Assembly (NCBI GenBank): GCA_900765975.1
Contig: CAAFTS010000102.1
Coordinates: forward strand, 1-5,986
Length of the DNA stretch: 5,986 bases
Direction: 5' to 3'
Source of the DNA: Lachnospiraceae bacterium
Lineage (GTDB): Bacteria > Bacillota > Clostridia > Lachnospirales > Lachnospiraceae
Made by a program: the position numbers and the translations under genes. This document shows positions 5,807 to 5,986 of this stretch, one piece after another (the first letter of the stretch is position 1; each line of letters begins with the position of its first letter). A model generated the notes under the pieces. It did not search any database, had not been told where the DNA came from, and saw only the letters and a program-made list of their open reading frames with translations.

Positions 5807-5839
5807 GAAAAGTTTTATCAAAAAGTTTTTCAAAACTTT
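5807..5839. repeat. AAAAGTTTT repeats and palindrome
   Basis: GAAAAGTTTT (5807-5816) is nearly repeated at 5820-5830. The second copy forms a perfect palindrome, AAAGTTTT-TC-AAAACTTT (5822-5839). It lies between the regulator terminator and the inverted repeats at the right edge and could be a protein-binding site linked to a transfer origin. Confidence 0.45.
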
Positions 5840-5897
5840 GCCATATTTGCATTTCTCTGCGTAGTAAGGAGTAAAGGGGGAGTTTCGCCGTTTTCTT

Positions 5898-5983
5898 AGA
5901 GCAAGATTCTACCGAGGTGCCAAAATTCGCTCTCCGCTTATTTTTGCCCCTGCGGGAATCTTGTTGGGGAGTGCCTTCCCCAA
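5898..5983. other. Nested inverted repeats, candidate origin of transfer
   Basis: CAAGATTC (5902-5909) is an exact inverted copy of GAATCTTG (5956-5963). AGAGC (5898-5902) pairs with GCTCT (5929-5933) as an alternative fold. A third stem, TTGGGGA (5964-5970) with TCCCCAA (5977-5983), follows directly. No gene is visible between 5773 and the right edge. In Tn1549-like elements a non-coding, hairpin-rich region of this kind precedes the MobC and relaxase genes and contains oriT. Those genes would lie outside the window, so the role and strand are not shown here. Confidence 0.45.
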
Positions 5984-5986
5984 ACC

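Noticed and set aside
5529..5852. Minus-strand open frame over the end of the winged-helix gene
   Set aside because: It passes through the terminator stem and opposes a conserved DNA-binding domain.
1..5986. CRISPR array, tRNA, rRNA or complete insertion sequence
   Set aside because: No regularly spaced direct repeats, no cloverleaf or rRNA-like sequence, and no transposase gene were seen.

Overview
The window looks like part of a degraded or rearranged integrative and conjugative element (ICE) of the Tn1549/CTn type from a gut Firmicute (Clostridia, probably Lachnospiraceae or Oscillospiraceae). The evidence is a recognisable C-terminal part of a VirD4/TraG-type coupling protein, the start of a Maff2-family small membrane protein directly after it, an orphan winged-helix regulator of the kind found in these elements, and an inverted-repeat-rich right end resembling an origin of transfer. 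Strong AGGAGG-type ribosome binding sites and simple U-tract terminators fit the Firmicutes. The species cannot be told from the sequence.

Layout, left to right, all genes on the plus strand. (1) The last codons of an unidentified gene (3-62). (2) An unknown 121-residue acidic protein (141-506) with its own terminator. (3) A coupling-protein remnant (about 592-1479) that lacks its N-terminal half and Walker A motif, followed by a Maff2-like gene (1572-1712) cut off after its transmembrane segment. (4) A second unknown small acidic protein (1852-2226) that seems distantly related to the first, also with its own terminator. (5) About 590 bases without a clear gene (2320-2912). This stretch holds an imperfect palindrome of about 150 bp carrying DnaA-box-like motifs, a possible gene remnant, a strong hairpin, and a helD leader with a second hairpin. 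(6) A complete, AT-rich helD-like gene (2913-5075) for an RNA-polymerase-recycling motor of the UvrD/Rep superfamily. (7) A well-formed promoter overlapped downstream by a small inverted repeat, then a receiver-less OmpR/PhoB-type winged-helix protein (5282-5701) and its terminator. (8) A non-coding right end (5773-5986) with short repeats and nested inverted repeats, a candidate oriT or relaxase-upstream region.

The coupling protein and Maff2 are normally adjacent in these elements and are followed by the mating-pore genes (VirB6- and VirB4-like). Here both are broken at their outer ends and bordered by cargo, so transfer from this locus alone is unlikely. If a relaxase lies to the right, the element could still be mobilised by a helper. 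The two unknown small genes begin after broken or ending ICE genes and share a short leader motif, which suggests related insertion modules. HelD appears to be separately acquired cargo that could affect transcription recovery or rifamycin tolerance; that role is inferred from the family only.
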